A stretch of 64,000 nucleotides of DNA from Nocardia sp. NBC_01503 (GCF_036327755.1 NZ_CP109596.1:4464001-4528000); one strand, 5' to 3'. Counted from the first letter of the stretch, positions 6,955-16,793 are shown. Translations and numbers: made by a program. The notes: generated by a model from the sequence alone, not told the origin.

Positions 6955-9900
6955 CTACTTGACCTTGATGGGGTCGTCATCGGTCCAGCCCCAACGATTT
7001 TCGACCGTGACGCCGATATCCGCCTGTGGTGCACGGGCATTGGCGGCGAACTGGAAGCGCTGGAGTTCGCCCCAGTCCCGTGTCCAATCGTTCTCGAGAT
7101 AGGCCGGGACGATGCGAGGCTGCAATACCAGGTTGATCCAGCCCAGTGGGCCGCCGCCGGAATCGTCCTCCCAGGAGCTGGAGACCTGTGAGTTGAGTTT
7201 GTCGGGCGTGATGCGCCAACCGGGGAGCTCCGCCACACCGTCCTTGTGATCCAGCGGATGCTGGCAGGGGAAGGCAAGTCCCACATGGAAATCCGTCAGG
7301 ACCGGCTCGGAGTGGCCGACCACCGAATCCAAGGTGGCCAGGCGGGGGAGCCTGGGCGGGGTGACCGCGATCCACTGCTTGTCGGTGAGCGCGTCGACCG
7401 TGGCGACCAGGCGAATCGCATTGGTCTGTGCGGGAATTCGATCCAGGGCAATGGGCAGATTGCGCCACATGGGCGCGCCGCCGACACTCGGCGGCAGTAG
7501 ATCGCCGAGGGGCTGCACGGTGCCGTCATCGGCGCGGTGCGCGAACTCCACTCGTAGCTGCCGGCCTTCGATCCGTCCGGCGACGGTCAACACCAGCACT
7601 CGGTAGGCGGAATCCCGCCGCGCGGCAGCCGAATCCATGCGATACCACTGGGTGGTCAGGTGGGCGGGCTGTTTGTCGCCGGTGGCGTAGCTGCCCAGGA
7701 CGGGGGTGCGTGCCGAGTCCAGGCCGAATGGCAAAGCGACTGTGCTGCCATTGATTCCGGTCTCGGTCGTGGTACCGCCGGGGCCACCCGCGGGTCCGCC
7801 CGGGCCGCCGCCGGGTCCGCCACCCGGGGGCGGTCCGCTGCCCGACGGTGGGCCCGACTTTCCTCCCGGCCCGGGATCGGGCATGAGATCGCCGACGCCA
7901 TTGGCGGTGAATCCGGCATTGTCGGCGGCGAGACCATCTGCGGTCTTTCCGGTGTACGGCTGGAGCAGTGAACTCGGTGTATCCGTCTCCACCAGCACGT
8001 CATCCGCCATGGCGCAGTCCTTGCCCGCGAGCGTGCGCAGGTTGGACAGCGCCACCGAATACGCCGGGTACTGTTCGTACGCGGCCTGCGCCATGGACCC
8101 CACCTCGAACAGCACCAGGGCGGCGGCCGCGATGGTCAGCGGGCGGAATCGGTCGAAACGGCCGGTGGGAGTGGCGGTTCCGGCTGGCTCGCGGTAGTAC
8201 TGCCAGCCAGCCAGTGCCAGGCCCAGTGTCGTCAGCATCAGGAAGACGGTGGCAATGCTCAACCCGCCGAACGACGGCGCGCGGTCCGGCCAGGAGACGC
8301 CGTATCCGGAGACATACCACCAGCCATTCGATCCGGTGAAGGTCACCGCCAGCAGGAACAGTACGGCCGCGCCGAAGAGCGACCGCTGGTAGGGCGCGCG
8401 GATTCTGTTGCCGCTCAGCGCAACCGTGGTGATCGCGGCCAGGGCGGCGGCCAGCCCCGCGTACACGCCGAAGTGGTGCGTCCACTTGGTCGGCGTGAAC
8501 ATCATCAACAGCAGCGACATGACCACAATGCCCAGCACCCGGGCCACCGGCCCGCGCGCCGTATCCGCGATCCGCCCACCGCGCCCGCGCGCCACCAGTA
8601 CACAGATGCCGAGGCAGAGCAGCATTGCCAGGATCCCGAATCGCCGCGCCAGCGAACCATCCGGCGTCAGCGACAGCAGTGATTCCCAGCGCGTCGGCTC
8701 ATCCACCCAGGTCAGATTCGGCCCGACGGCCGTCCGTACCCGAACGGCCTCCAGGACCGAAGCCACCGTCTGATCCGCGAACACCAGCACCAGCACCAGC
8801 ACCCCGGCCGCCACAATCGGTGCGATCAGCGCGCCGTATCGCAGCAGTCGGCCGAAGGAATCGGTGTATGAGACGCCGACCGAGCCACCGCCGGAGCCGG
8901 ATTCGGCACGCGGAACGAGGTTGCGGTCGGAATCCTTTCGGGCTCGGGCGATTACGGTTCGAATGACCGAGCGGGAACCGGCGATCAGAGCGGCCAGGCA
9001 GATGAGTCCGCTCGGGCCTGCTGCCAGGGAGAAAGCCGCGATCAAAGCCGCCGCGGCCGCGGGCAGCAGGCGGCGGGTGGCAATGGCGCGCTCCATCGAA
9101 CACCAGGTGAGCAGTGCCCCGAGTGCGATGAGGGGTTCCGGGCGCAGGCCGTTGTTGAACGGCAACCAGATCGCCAGGAAGACCAGTCCGGCGGTCCAGC
9201 GGGCGGCGGAGTTCGCACGCACCCGGGAACCCAGGCGCGGCAGCACTTCCCGGCTGATCACCAGCCAGCACAGCATGCCTGCCGACAGGGCGGGCAGGCG
9301 CATCCACAGACTGGCTTCGCTCACCCGCGTCATCTGCGCGAGGATCTCGTACGGCCAGCCGAACGGCGCCTCGGCAACCTGGAACCAGCGGTAGTAGTTG
9401 GCCGTGTACCCGGCGTGCTTGGACACCCGCGCCATGGTGAGGATGTAGCCGTCGTCGGATGTGTTGGCTCCGATCACATGCCACAGTGCCAAGGTGCCGA
9501 GCACGACCCCGTCGACCGGCCCGAACCGCCACCAGCGCGCGGGCAGGAATCGGCGTGCCCGGCGACCGTCGGCGGTATCGATCAGGTGCAGGCAGAGCAG
9601 CGCGATGAGCGTGCACAACACGGCCCCGGCAATCGCCGCGAGCTTGAACGCGCTCGGCGTCGACGAGAACCGCGCATCGATATCCGCGTGCAATCGCGCA
9701 TCGGTCACCCGCGCGCGATCCAAATCGGTGTACACGCCGACGATCTGCGGTCGCACATCCCGCTCGACCGTCGTCTTGTAGGGCGTTCCGTCCTTGCGAT
9801 TCAGCCCGGTCAATTCGGCCGTGGTCGAGGCCGAAGTCGAATGCACCACCAGCGCACCGCAATTCGGCGCGGCGGCCGGTCCCGGGTCGGCGGCCGGTCC

Positions 9901-10833
9901 GGCGTCATTCCCGAGTGCCGAGTTGGCGCCGGGATCACCGCTGGCACCCGGCGGCGGATTGCCGCCGGTCGTCGGAGCGCCGCCTCCTGGAGGAGTGACA
10001 CCGCCGGGGGAAGTCGCGCCGCCGGGAGCTGTGGCACCGCCGGGAGGAGTACTGCCCGCCGGGGGAGTCGCGCCAGCGGGCGGAGTGCTACCCGGGGGCG
10101 GTGTCGCGCCGGGTGGCGGTGTGCTGCCGGGCGGAGGGGTCGCGCCGAGCGGAGGAGTACTGCCCGGGGGCGGTGTCGCGCCGGGAGGTGGCGTGCTGCC
10201 GGGCGGAGGGGTCGCGCCGGGCGGAGGAGTGCTGCCCGGGGGCGGTGTCGCGCCGGGAGGTGGCATGCTGCCCGGTGGCGGGTTGGTGCCCGCGGGCCGT
10301 GCACCGCCTCCCGTCTGCGTGCCACCCGGCGGCATGCCATTGCCCACGCTGGTCGCGTTCGGCGCGAATGTGGGTGCGGCTGTCGAGATCTCGCTCATCG
10401 GCACGCTGAGCAGGGGGATATCGCGGAGCAGGACCGAGAGGGTACGGCCCGAGCCGTTCTTGTCCTCGATGCGGGCCAGTAGACCCTTGCCGGTCGCGCC
10501 CTGGGATTTCACCGGGACGGTGGCGAGCACCGTGCCGGTGGCCAGGTCGCGCAGCGCCGTGCACGGGATGCTCACATCCAGCGCGAGCGGTGCATAGTCC
10601 ACCAGTGGCACGGTCAACTGAATCGACTGCGCCTGCGGCCAATCCAGACTCGCGTGGTCCTGCCGAACCGGTAGCAGCGGTGTCAGCACCGCCAGCAGTA
10701 TGCCCACCACCCCGGCGATCAGCGCGATCAGCCGAATCCTGCGTAGTCGAGCGCTGTCCGGGCGCGCGAACGCCCCCCATCGCGAAATTCCCTGTGCCGT
10801 AATCGGAATCGTCCCCCATCCACCGGCGCACAA
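6955..10833 (-). CDS. Arabinosyltransferase, EmbA/B/C family, with Pro/Gly-rich insertions
   Basis: A 1292-residue integral membrane protein of the Emb family, which polymerises arabinan of arabinogalactan and lipoarabinomannan using decaprenylphosphoryl arabinose. A first helix (about 33-55) is followed by an N-terminal extracytoplasmic domain; the family signature NTSDDGYILTMARV with the catalytic acidic pair follows the second helix, then many helices and the C-terminal carbohydrate-binding domain. Mycobacterial homologues have about 1100 residues; the excess is a 6-residue repeat block (about 165-320) and a second Gly/Pro block near residue 985-1030. The start at 10833 is TTG; no ATG or GTG in frame precedes the first helix, so the true start is uncertain. 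Which Emb paralogue cannot be decided by eye. Confidence 0.9.
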   Translation of the reverse strand: MCAGGWGTIPITAQGISRWGAFARPDSARLRRIRLIALIAGVVGILLAVLTPLLPVRQDHASLDWPQAQSIQLTVPLVDYAPLALDVSIPCTALRDLATGTVLATVPVKSQGATGKGLLARIEDKNGSGRTLSVLLRDIPLLSVPMSEISTAAPTFAPNATSVGNGMPPGGTQTGGGARPAGTNPPPGSMPPPGATPPPGSTPPPGATPPPGSTPPPGATPPPGSTPPLGATPPPGSTPPPGATPPPGSTPPAGATPPAGSTPPGGATAPGGATSPGGVTPPGGGAPTTGGNPPPGASGDPGANSALGNDAGPAADPGPAAAPNCGALVVHSTSASTTAELTGLNRKDGTPYKTTVERDVRPQIVGVYTDLDRARVTDARLHADIDARFSSTPSAFKLAAIAGAVLCTLIALLCLHLIDTADGRRARRFLPARWWRFGPVDGVVLGTLALWHVIGANTSDDGYILTMARVSKHAGYTANYYRWFQVAEAPFGWPYEILAQMTRVSEASLWMRLPALSAGMLCWLVISREVLPRLGSRVRANSAARWTAGLVFLAIWLPFNNGLRPEPLIALGALLTWCSMERAIATRRLLPAAAAALIAAFSLAAGPSGLICLAALIAGSRSVIRTVIARARKDSDRNLVPRAESGSGGGSVGVSYTDSFGRLLRYGALIAPIVAAGVLVLVLVFADQTVASVLEAVRVRTAVGPNLTWVDEPTRWESLLSLTPDGSLARRFGILAMLLCLGICVLVARGRGGRIADTARGPVARVLGIVVMSLLLMMFTPTKWTHHFGVYAGLAAALAAITTVALSGNRIRAPYQRSLFGAAVLFLLAVTFTGSNGWWYVSGYGVSWPDRAPSFGGLSIATVFLMLTTLGLALAGWQYYREPAGTATPTGRFDRFRPLTIAAAALVLFEVGSMAQAAYEQYPAYSVALSNLRTLAGKDCAMADDVLVETDTPSSLLQPYTGKTADGLAADNAGFTANGVGDLMPDPGPGGKSGPPSGSGPPPGGGPGGGPGGPAGGPGGTTTETGINGSTVALPFGLDSARTPVLGSYATGDKQPAHLTTQWYRMDSAAARRDSAYRVLVLTVAGRIEGRQLRVEFAHRADDGTVQPLGDLLPPSVGGAPMWRNLPIALDRIPAQTNAIRLVATVDALTDKQWIAVTPPRLPRLATLDSVVGHSEPVLTDFHVGLAFPCQHPLDHKDGVAELPGWRITPDKLNSQVSSSWEDDSGGGPLGWINLVLQPRIVPAYLENDWTRDWGELQRFQFAANARAPQADIGVTVENRWGWTDDDPIKVK
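9955..10290. repeat. 18-bp degenerate tandem repeat inside the emb gene
   Basis: On the minus strand the units encode PPPGAT and PPPGST in alternation (18-bp unit, 36-bp superunit), decaying toward GGAT and GGVT at the far end. Unit number is likely to vary between strains. The block lies in the N-terminal extracytoplasmic domain of the arabinosyltransferase. Confidence 0.85.
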
Positions 10834-10908
10834 CCGCCGGCGTCCCTGCTGGTCTAACCCTTGCCGATCAAGAGGCTACCGATCCCCGGCCGCTCGCCGC
10901 CCGTCGAG

Positions 10909-11271
10909 TCAGGCGTTGACCGTGAGCAGCCAGGACCCATTGCACCCCTGACCGGTGTTCTGCTCCCCGTCATATACCCAGTCGGTCCCGACACCGTGGT
11001 CCAGATGCACGTCCCACACCCCAGTGGGTGAGGTGACAACCGCGTCAGCCTCATCCGCCAGCACCGTCGGCGTCTCGTCCACCGCGTAATTCCAGGTCCC
11101 CGAGACCACCGGATAGTTCAGCGTGATGGTCAGCGCCGCCCCCGTCCGGTTCGCCACCACCAGGCAGGAGTCCGGATGGTCCTCCGCCTGTTCGGCATTC
11201 GCGACCCCGGTGGTCGAGCCGAGCAATATGCTCGTGACGACGGCGCCCGCGCAGATCGAGACGATCCTCAT
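10909..11271 (-). CDS. Small secreted protein, unknown
   Basis: A 120-residue protein with a clear Sec signal peptide (MRIVSICAGAVVTSILLGS..., cleavage probably after VANA near residue 26). The mature part is small, acidic and beta-rich with two cysteines (CLVVANR and QGCNGS), probably a disulfide joining the ends. No family is recognised. It is the next gene downstream of the lipoprotein at 11354 on the same strand, but a terminator separates them. Confidence 0.75.
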   Translation of the reverse strand: MRIVSICAGAVVTSILLGSTTGVANAEQAEDHPDSCLVVANRTGAALTITLNYPVVSGTWNYAVDETPTVLADEADAVVTSPTGVWDVHLDHGVGTDWVYDGEQNTGQGCNGSWLLTVNA

Positions 11272-11301
11272 ATTCCTCCCCGGAATCTGCGCACACAGTA
11301 C

Positions 11302-11337
11302 CGAAAAACAGCGCCGCCTGTGATTGTCAGGCGACGC
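11302..11337 (-). terminator. Intrinsic terminator after the lipoprotein gene
   Basis: On the minus strand GCGTCGCCTG pairs with CAGGCGGCGC (one G-T wobble) around a 7-base loop and is followed by TGTTTTT. The arrangement is a standard Rho-independent terminator for the gene ending at 11354. Confidence 0.8.
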
Positions 11338-11353
11338 CGTTTTCGAACCGGTG

Positions 11354-12343
11354 TCAGTTCACCGTGAAGGAGAACGTCGGCGCGGTGCTCGCGCCCTTGG
11401 TGGCGTCGTAGGTCAGCACATAGGTGCCGCTACCCGGTGACGGCACCACGAAGATGGCGAAATCCTTGGCGTTGTCGATGGTTTGATTGCGTTCCAGCAA
11501 CTCGTTGATGGGTCCACGATCGTCGGCCGGAAGACTCTGGCCGTCAGGTGTTTTCACGCTGAAGTATTCGTAGAAGATATTGGCGCCGCCATCGGGGATA
11601 CCCGATCCGCCGATGATCTTGACGTGCAGGGCGAGATCCATCTTGCCGTGCTCACCCTTGGTGTAACTGGGAGTCAGTGTGCCGCCGGTGATTTGAATGG
11701 TGGTCTGATCCTGCACCAGCGTGCCCGAGATGGTCAGCGCCTTGGGCGCGACGCTCTCCACCTTGCCGTCGGCCTTCAGCGGAATGATCGTCTGGTTCTC
11801 CGCGGCCGTGCCGTAGACCACGGTCAGGGTATCCAGCAGATGCTGGGCATCGGAGAGTTTCTGCACCGAGGTGGTGACATTGCCCGCGGCCGAACCCTTT
11901 CCGGGTACCTCCGGATTGTCGAAGCCCGCGCCGCCGTCGATCTGCCCGCCCACCAGCAGCGTCGGCACAGTGCTCAGGGTCTTGTTGTCGGTGGTGGTGT
12001 TCTTGTAGGTGATATCGATGCGCACCTTCGCGCCACCGAATTCGTCCGGGATCACGGTGGCCTTGTCCACGGTGATGTCGAAGCCCTCGTACCAGCCGGT
12101 CTTGCCGATACTGCGCACGGTGGCCTGACCGTTGGTGCTGCTGCCACCGGGTGATGTCCCGTCGGGCTGCCCCGTCCCCATGGGCTGGGCGAGTTGGGAA
12201 CTCGTCGGCCCGGCCGCGGTGTCCTTGTCATTGCACGCCGTCATGAGCAACGCCGACGTGCTGATGAGCACCACCGCCCCCACGGTCGTGAATATGCGGT
12301 TCTTCCGCACCGCTTTACCCGAAGTTCGCTTTATCGATCGCAC
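11354..12343 (-). CDS. Secreted lipoprotein, unknown
   Basis: A 329-residue lipoprotein: a basic start, a hydrophobic stretch and the lipobox LMTAC with Cys at about residue 37. A Ser/Gly/Thr-rich linker (40-75) leads to two beta-rich halves, the first with the DITVDKATVIPDEFGG strand that resembles DUF4352-like extracellular domains. The second half contains TYVLTYDATKG and ends in a strand FSFTVN. No enzymatic motif is visible. It is probably a cell-surface binding or structural lipoprotein. Upstream, 12344-12456 separates it from the kinase gene and probably holds its promoter. Confidence 0.8.
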   Translation of the reverse strand: MRSIKRTSGKAVRKNRIFTTVGAVVLISTSALLMTACNDKDTAAGPTSSQLAQPMGTGQPDGTSPGGSSTNGQATVRSIGKTGWYEGFDITVDKATVIPDEFGGAKVRIDITYKNTTTDNKTLSTVPTLLVGGQIDGGAGFDNPEVPGKGSAAGNVTTSVQKLSDAQHLLDTLTVVYGTAAENQTIIPLKADGKVESVAPKALTISGTLVQDQTTIQITGGTLTPSYTKGEHGKMDLALHVKIIGGSGIPDGGANIFYEYFSVKTPDGQSLPADDRGPINELLERNQTIDNAKDFAIFVVPSPGSGTYVLTYDATKGASTAPTFSFTVN

Positions 12344-12456
12344 GCTCTGCCTCCCAGAAGATTTGCCATCTCAGTGCGCGATGCCCGGAAATTCCGGACG
12401 AGTGATTCACAGTGAAATCCTCAACGTGGCGCACATTGTTAACGCGGTGATTGTCG

Positions 12457-13869
12457 TCATATCCTGGAGGTTCGCGCCGCATTGTCGAGCTGATGACCCA
12501 GCCGCCAATCCTGGTGCAGCCGGCCCAGATCCGTCGTCGGCTCTTCACCGTAGAGCCACTCCCGGGCAATGCGATGCCAATTCGCCGTCGCGCGCAACTG
12601 GCCCAGTGTGGCGCAGGTCCAGAAGTCGACCCGGCGCGAGAACAGATGCTCCGGCGGCAGATTCTGCCCGCGCATACCGTCGAATTCGGCGATGCGCGGA
12701 TCCACCGCGTGCAGGAACGCCGCCGAGGCCAACTCCGGGGTGAGCGGCAACTCCTCGTCCACCAGCGACCACTCCGCGGCGGAGAGCACATAGTTGTAGC
12801 ACTCCTCCGGTGTGACCTGCGACGACTCGTCGATGACACCGCGCTCGACCATCAACCGGTACAGCTCGTCGAACCGATCCTCGGCGGTGGCGCGCAGGCA
12901 GACGGCCTCGAAGGCTATGTGCTCGCGCTCCATTCGCTTGTACAGCCCGAAATCCAGGAACACCACCCGGCCATCCGGGCGCAGCAGCAGATTGCCCGGA
13001 TGCGGATCACCGCAGAACTCGGCGAGTTCGAAGAGTGAGCCCACATAGAACCGGTAGACGATTTCGCCGATGCGATCTCGCTCGGCCTCCGGCAGTGCGC
13101 GCATGGCCTCGAAATCGATGCCCGGTGAGTACTCGGTCACCAGCACGCGGCGACTGCTGTGCTCCGGAAACGCCTGCGGCACAGTGATGAACGGGTGATC
13201 GGCGTATATGGTCGCCACATGCTGCTGGGTGCACGCCTCGACCTGGTAGTCGAGCTCCTTCTCGAAGTTCGCGCGGAGTTCGTCCAGCACGCCGACGGTG
13301 AATCCGGGCAGCGCCACCTGCTGCATCATCACCCGCAGCATGCCGAGATTGCGCAGATCGGCGCGGACCGCCAGATCGATACCCGGGTACTGCACCTTCA
13401 CCGCGACCTCGGTGCCGTCGAAAAGCCTTGCGCGATAGACCTGTCCGATGGAGGCGGCGGCGATCGGCTCCGGATCGAATTCGGCGAACAGCTCCTCGAG
13501 CGGTTTGCCCAGATCCTCCTCGATCACCTGGCGCATGGCCGCGAACTCGACGGACGGGGCGTGATCGAAGAGCACCGCCAGGCGGCGCTGGAAGGTCTCG
13601 CGATGCCTGGGCGGCACCAACTCCAGATCGAGCAGCGACATCAGCTGCCCGAGTTTCATTGCCAGGCCCTTCATTTCGCCCAGCACCAATACCAGCTGTT
13701 CGGCCAGCCGTACGACCGAATCATCGGCCAGCCGAGCGCGCACCTCGGCGGATCTGCCGATCATGGAGAGTTTGGTGCGCCGTTTGCGGACCGCCTGTAC
13801 GGCCACCACCGCGCCCAGTTTGGAGCCGCGGGCCAGCCGCGAGGTCGATACGGGTTTCGATCCAGGCAT
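12457..13869 (-). CDS. AarF/UbiB/ABC1-type atypical kinase
   Basis: A 470-residue protein with the ABC1 family signatures: KxGQ motif in AMKLGQLMS, the alanine-rich nucleotide loop AAASIGQVYRA, the VKVQYPG lysine, the catalytic GDPHPGN and the metal-binding DFG. The family phosphorylates or hydrolyses ATP in support of quinone biosynthesis or membrane lipid handling. I chose the ATG at 13869, preceded by GGAGGG and overlapping the stop of an upstream frame as TAATG; an ATG at 13884 is an alternative. The overlap suggests translational coupling. The C-terminal region (residues 350-470) is not typical of UbiB and its role is unknown. Confidence 0.88.
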   Translation of the reverse strand: MPGSKPVSTSRLARGSKLGAVVAVQAVRKRRTKLSMIGRSAEVRARLADDSVVRLAEQLVLVLGEMKGLAMKLGQLMSLLDLELVPPRHRETFQRRLAVLFDHAPSVEFAAMRQVIEEDLGKPLEELFAEFDPEPIAAASIGQVYRARLFDGTEVAVKVQYPGIDLAVRADLRNLGMLRVMMQQVALPGFTVGVLDELRANFEKELDYQVEACTQQHVATIYADHPFITVPQAFPEHSSRRVLVTEYSPGIDFEAMRALPEAERDRIGEIVYRFYVGSLFELAEFCGDPHPGNLLLRPDGRVVFLDFGLYKRMEREHIAFEAVCLRATAEDRFDELYRLMVERGVIDESSQVTPEECYNYVLSAAEWSLVDEELPLTPELASAAFLHAVDPRIAEFDGMRGQNLPPEHLFSRRVDFWTCATLGQLRATANWHRIAREWLYGEEPTTDLGRLHQDWRLGHQLDNAARTSRI

Positions 13870-14132
13870 TACCGGCCCTCCCATTCCAATGCGTCCAGGA
13901 ACCGCCGTGGCACATCCGCGAACTCGCCGGGCGCGAGCACGCGTTCGCGCAGCTCATGGCGACCGGCTGGACCCCACTGCAGTCTGGCGCTCGACTCGTC
14001 CGCTACGACGAAAATGTCCCACGGTTCGAAGGATTCGGTGGGTGGACTGACGAAGAAGGGCCGGTATCGGGCGCCATCGGCCGCGATCTGCTCATCGGAT
14101 CGGTCATTCTCGGCAAACAGGGCATCGGTAAT
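13869..14132 (-). CDS. Small open frame with no standard start codon, between the STAND gene and aarF-like gene
   Basis: Immediately after the TPR gene stop the same frame stays open for 91 codons, reading ITDALFAENDRSDEQIAADG at the plausible N-terminus, then PWDIFVVADESSARLQW and ending LDALEWEGR with the TAATG overlap into the kinase gene. The composition is protein-like, but there is no ATG, GTG or TTG in it; the ATT at 14132 (rare start) is the likely choice. It could be a real small gene, or a gene whose start was lost. No family recognised. Confidence 0.45.
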   Translation of the reverse strand: MTDALFAENDRSDEQIAADGARYRPFFVSPPTESFEPWDIFVVADESSARLQWGPAGRHELRERVLAPGEFADVPRRFLDALEWEGR

Positions 14133-14144
14133 TGGGTGCCGGTG

Positions 14145-16793
14145 TCAGGCGGAGGTTTCGGTGTGTGAGCCCAGCGCCCACAGTCGCTCCTGGGCTTCGG
14201 TAACGCCGTGCACATTGCCGATCTCGCTATTGATCGTGAGTGCCCGCCGCAATACCTCTTCCGCCGCCTCGAGCTCGCCCATGGCCTGCCGGACGAGCCC
14301 GAGGTTACTGAAGACCGAGGCTTCACCCGCTCGATTGCCGATGGTCCGGTAGAGCTCGAGCGCCTGTTCCAGATAGGCGTCGGCGGCGTCGTGATCCTCC
14401 AGGTCATACATTCCGAAACCGAGATTGTTGAGCACGAAGGCCTGCCCGGAGAGACTGCCGATCTGACGGTGGCAGTGCAGGGCCTGTTCGAGCAGGTCCA
14501 TCGAACCACGCGTATCACCGGAGATGACGCGAATCCACGCCAGCGTCTCCATGGCGGAGGCGGCACCCGCCGGCTGATTGCCGGCCAGGAAGATCTGCTG
14601 TCCCATGAGCAACTGTTCGACCGCGGTCGCCGCATCGTCGAGCAGGAAGTTGACCCAGCCGAGCTTGACGAGGGTTCCGGCGCTGCCGAAGGGCGAACCG
14701 AGTTCTTCGTAGCGTGTCAGGCACTCGCGCAGCATCTCGGCGGCGGTCAGGTACTCGCCCGTGAGGTGGGTGACCCAGCCCAGAGTGGACAGCACGCTCA
14801 CCTCTTCCCGCGATCGCCCGGCGGCGCGATAGAGCTGCCGCGCCTGTTCGAGCGCCGCACCGGAGAGGGCGTAGGACCCGGACAGATAGCGGACCCGGCC
14901 GAGGGTTCGCCATGCGGCAGCGCGGGTTTCGGCGTCGACGCTATCCGCGGAGACCTCCAATACGCGCTGTACCACCGCCGCCGCACGGACATAGTCCTCG
15001 TGGAAATACCAGGTCGCGCCCAGGTCTTTGAAGGCGAAGGCGCTCGCATGCCGATCGGCGATGGTGTCCGGGGCGACGAGGGCGCGCTGCACGATGGCCA
15101 CGGCCGGAGCCGCCGCCCCGATCAGGCGCATCTCACTGGTGAGGGCATCGGTCAGCGCGACCACCCGGGCGAGATGATTGGCCGCTCCGGCGTACTCCAG
15201 ACCGGCGAGCAGATTCGAGCGCTCCCGGCGAATCCAGGCCAGGGCGGTGGTGAAGTCCGGAAAAGTCTGCACGACAGGGCTGCTCGCCTCATCCGGGGAT
15301 GCGGCCGGTGCGCTGGGGACGGCCGCGGCGTTGGCGGTGTCCCGGTAGTAGTCGAGTAGGCGATCGACGGCTCGGGCGCGATCCTCGGCGGTCTCGTCCG
15401 CCGCCACCCCAACGGCGTATTCGCGCACCAGATCGTGAAATCTGTAGCGGCCCGGGGCGATTTCGTCGATCAGATGATCGGTGTACAGCGCTTCGAGACC
15501 TCGGCGGGCCGCGAGCCGCGGAATATCCGCCAGCGCGGCGGCCGCGTACGCGTCGAAATCGGTTCCGGGGTGCAGGCCCAGGCGCCGGAAGAGCCGCTGC
15601 CGGTCCGGGGGCAGTGCGGAATACGAGGTGGTGAATGCGGCGCGGACCGCATGGTGACCGGTATCGAGCTCGTCGAGCCGATCGTGGGCGGTATTGAACT
15701 CGCGGGCCAGATCGGTGACCGACCAGGTCGGATGGTGCGCCAGACGACCGGCCAGCAGTACGATCGCCAACGGCAGATAGCCGCAGAGCCGTACGATCTC
15801 CGCTATTGCGGCGTAATCGGATTCGGTCGTCGTGGCGCGATGCGCCGAACGGCAGAACAGATCGACGGCGGTGCTCGGGTCCAGCACATCCAGCGACAGC
15901 GGCACCGCGCCGTCCAATGCGATGAGTCTGCGGCGACTGGTGATCAGGGTCAGACAGCCTGGCGCACTGGGCAATAGCGGTTCGATCTGATCATGGGTCC
16001 CGGCATCGTCGAGGATGAGTAGAACGCGCTTGTCCGCCAGTCGATCCCGCCACAGATCCCGGCGGCCGACCAGCGTGTCCGGCAGATGCCGGGCGTCGAT
16101 GCCCAGATCGGTGAGCAGCCGGGCCAGCACATCGGCGGGTTCGGCGGGGGATTGGCCCGCGGTATGGGTGTTCAACTCGACGAAATATCTTCCGTCGGGG
16201 AACTTCTCGGCCAGCAGATGCGCGGCGTGGGTGACCAGGGTGGTCTTGCCGATGCCCGGCATACCGTCCACCGTGTGCACGGCCAGCACCCGGCCCGGTT
16301 GGGCCGAATCGACCAGGCGCTGCAGTTCGGCCTCGCGGCCGGTGAAGGTCTCGATATCGCGCCGCAGGGCGTTGGTGATGCGCGGGCGCTGTTCGGAATC
16401 GCCACCGTCCGTGCGATCCCCGGTCCGTGCGGACTTACCCGCGCCGGTGTCGGGAGTGGTTTCCCTGGCCGCGTTCCACAGTCGTCGCCAGGCCCGGCGA
16501 TCCGCCAGCTCCGCCGGAACCTGATTACCCGCCAAGGTCAGCAGCGTGAGCAGTACCGGGGCGAACGCCTCGAACCGCACCGGCAGATTGCGTCCGGCCC
16601 GCCAATCACTGATGCGCTGCACCGTGATTCGTGTCCCGGAGCCGTGCCCCGTCGCCGGGCGCATCCGGGCCTCGGACGCCGTCACCACTCGCCGCAGTGT
16701 CGGATTACCCGCCAGCGCCCACAATTCCGTCAGTCGGGCCCCGAACATCGTTCGCGGCGAACCCCCTTCGTCATTCGCCGAACCCGACACCAT
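14145..16793 (-). CDS. STAND-type regulator: N-terminal domain, NB-ARC-like ATPase, TPR repeats
   Basis: An 882-residue protein. Residues 56-92 (TVQRISDWRAGRNLPVRFEAF...) look like the DNA- or partner-binding N-terminal helix region found in many actinobacterial STAND proteins. The P-loop is GMPGIGKTT (177-185), Walker B is LLILDD (258-263), and FTGREAEL precedes it. Residues about 560-880 form a TPR superhelix. STAND ATPases switch on ligand binding. The open frame extends upstream to 17846, but that part is antisense to the transglutaminase gene; the ATG at 16793 is my choice, with an alternative at 16748. No effector domain is visible, so it may regulate transcription. Confidence 0.8.
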   Translation of the reverse strand: MVSGSANDEGGSPRTMFGARLTELWALAGNPTLRRVVTASEARMRPATGHGSGTRITVQRISDWRAGRNLPVRFEAFAPVLLTLLTLAGNQVPAELADRRAWRRLWNAARETTPDTGAGKSARTGDRTDGGDSEQRPRITNALRRDIETFTGREAELQRLVDSAQPGRVLAVHTVDGMPGIGKTTLVTHAAHLLAEKFPDGRYFVELNTHTAGQSPAEPADVLARLLTDLGIDARHLPDTLVGRRDLWRDRLADKRVLLILDDAGTHDQIEPLLPSAPGCLTLITSRRRLIALDGAVPLSLDVLDPSTAVDLFCRSAHRATTTESDYAAIAEIVRLCGYLPLAIVLLAGRLAHHPTWSVTDLAREFNTAHDRLDELDTGHHAVRAAFTTSYSALPPDRQRLFRRLGLHPGTDFDAYAAAALADIPRLAARRGLEALYTDHLIDEIAPGRYRFHDLVREYAVGVAADETAEDRARAVDRLLDYYRDTANAAAVPSAPAASPDEASSPVVQTFPDFTTALAWIRRERSNLLAGLEYAGAANHLARVVALTDALTSEMRLIGAAAPAVAIVQRALVAPDTIADRHASAFAFKDLGATWYFHEDYVRAAAVVQRVLEVSADSVDAETRAAAWRTLGRVRYLSGSYALSGAALEQARQLYRAAGRSREEVSVLSTLGWVTHLTGEYLTAAEMLRECLTRYEELGSPFGSAGTLVKLGWVNFLLDDAATAVEQLLMGQQIFLAGNQPAGAASAMETLAWIRVISGDTRGSMDLLEQALHCHRQIGSLSGQAFVLNNLGFGMYDLEDHDAADAYLEQALELYRTIGNRAGEASVFSNLGLVRQAMGELEAAEEVLRRALTINSEIGNVHGVTEAQERLWALGSHTETSA

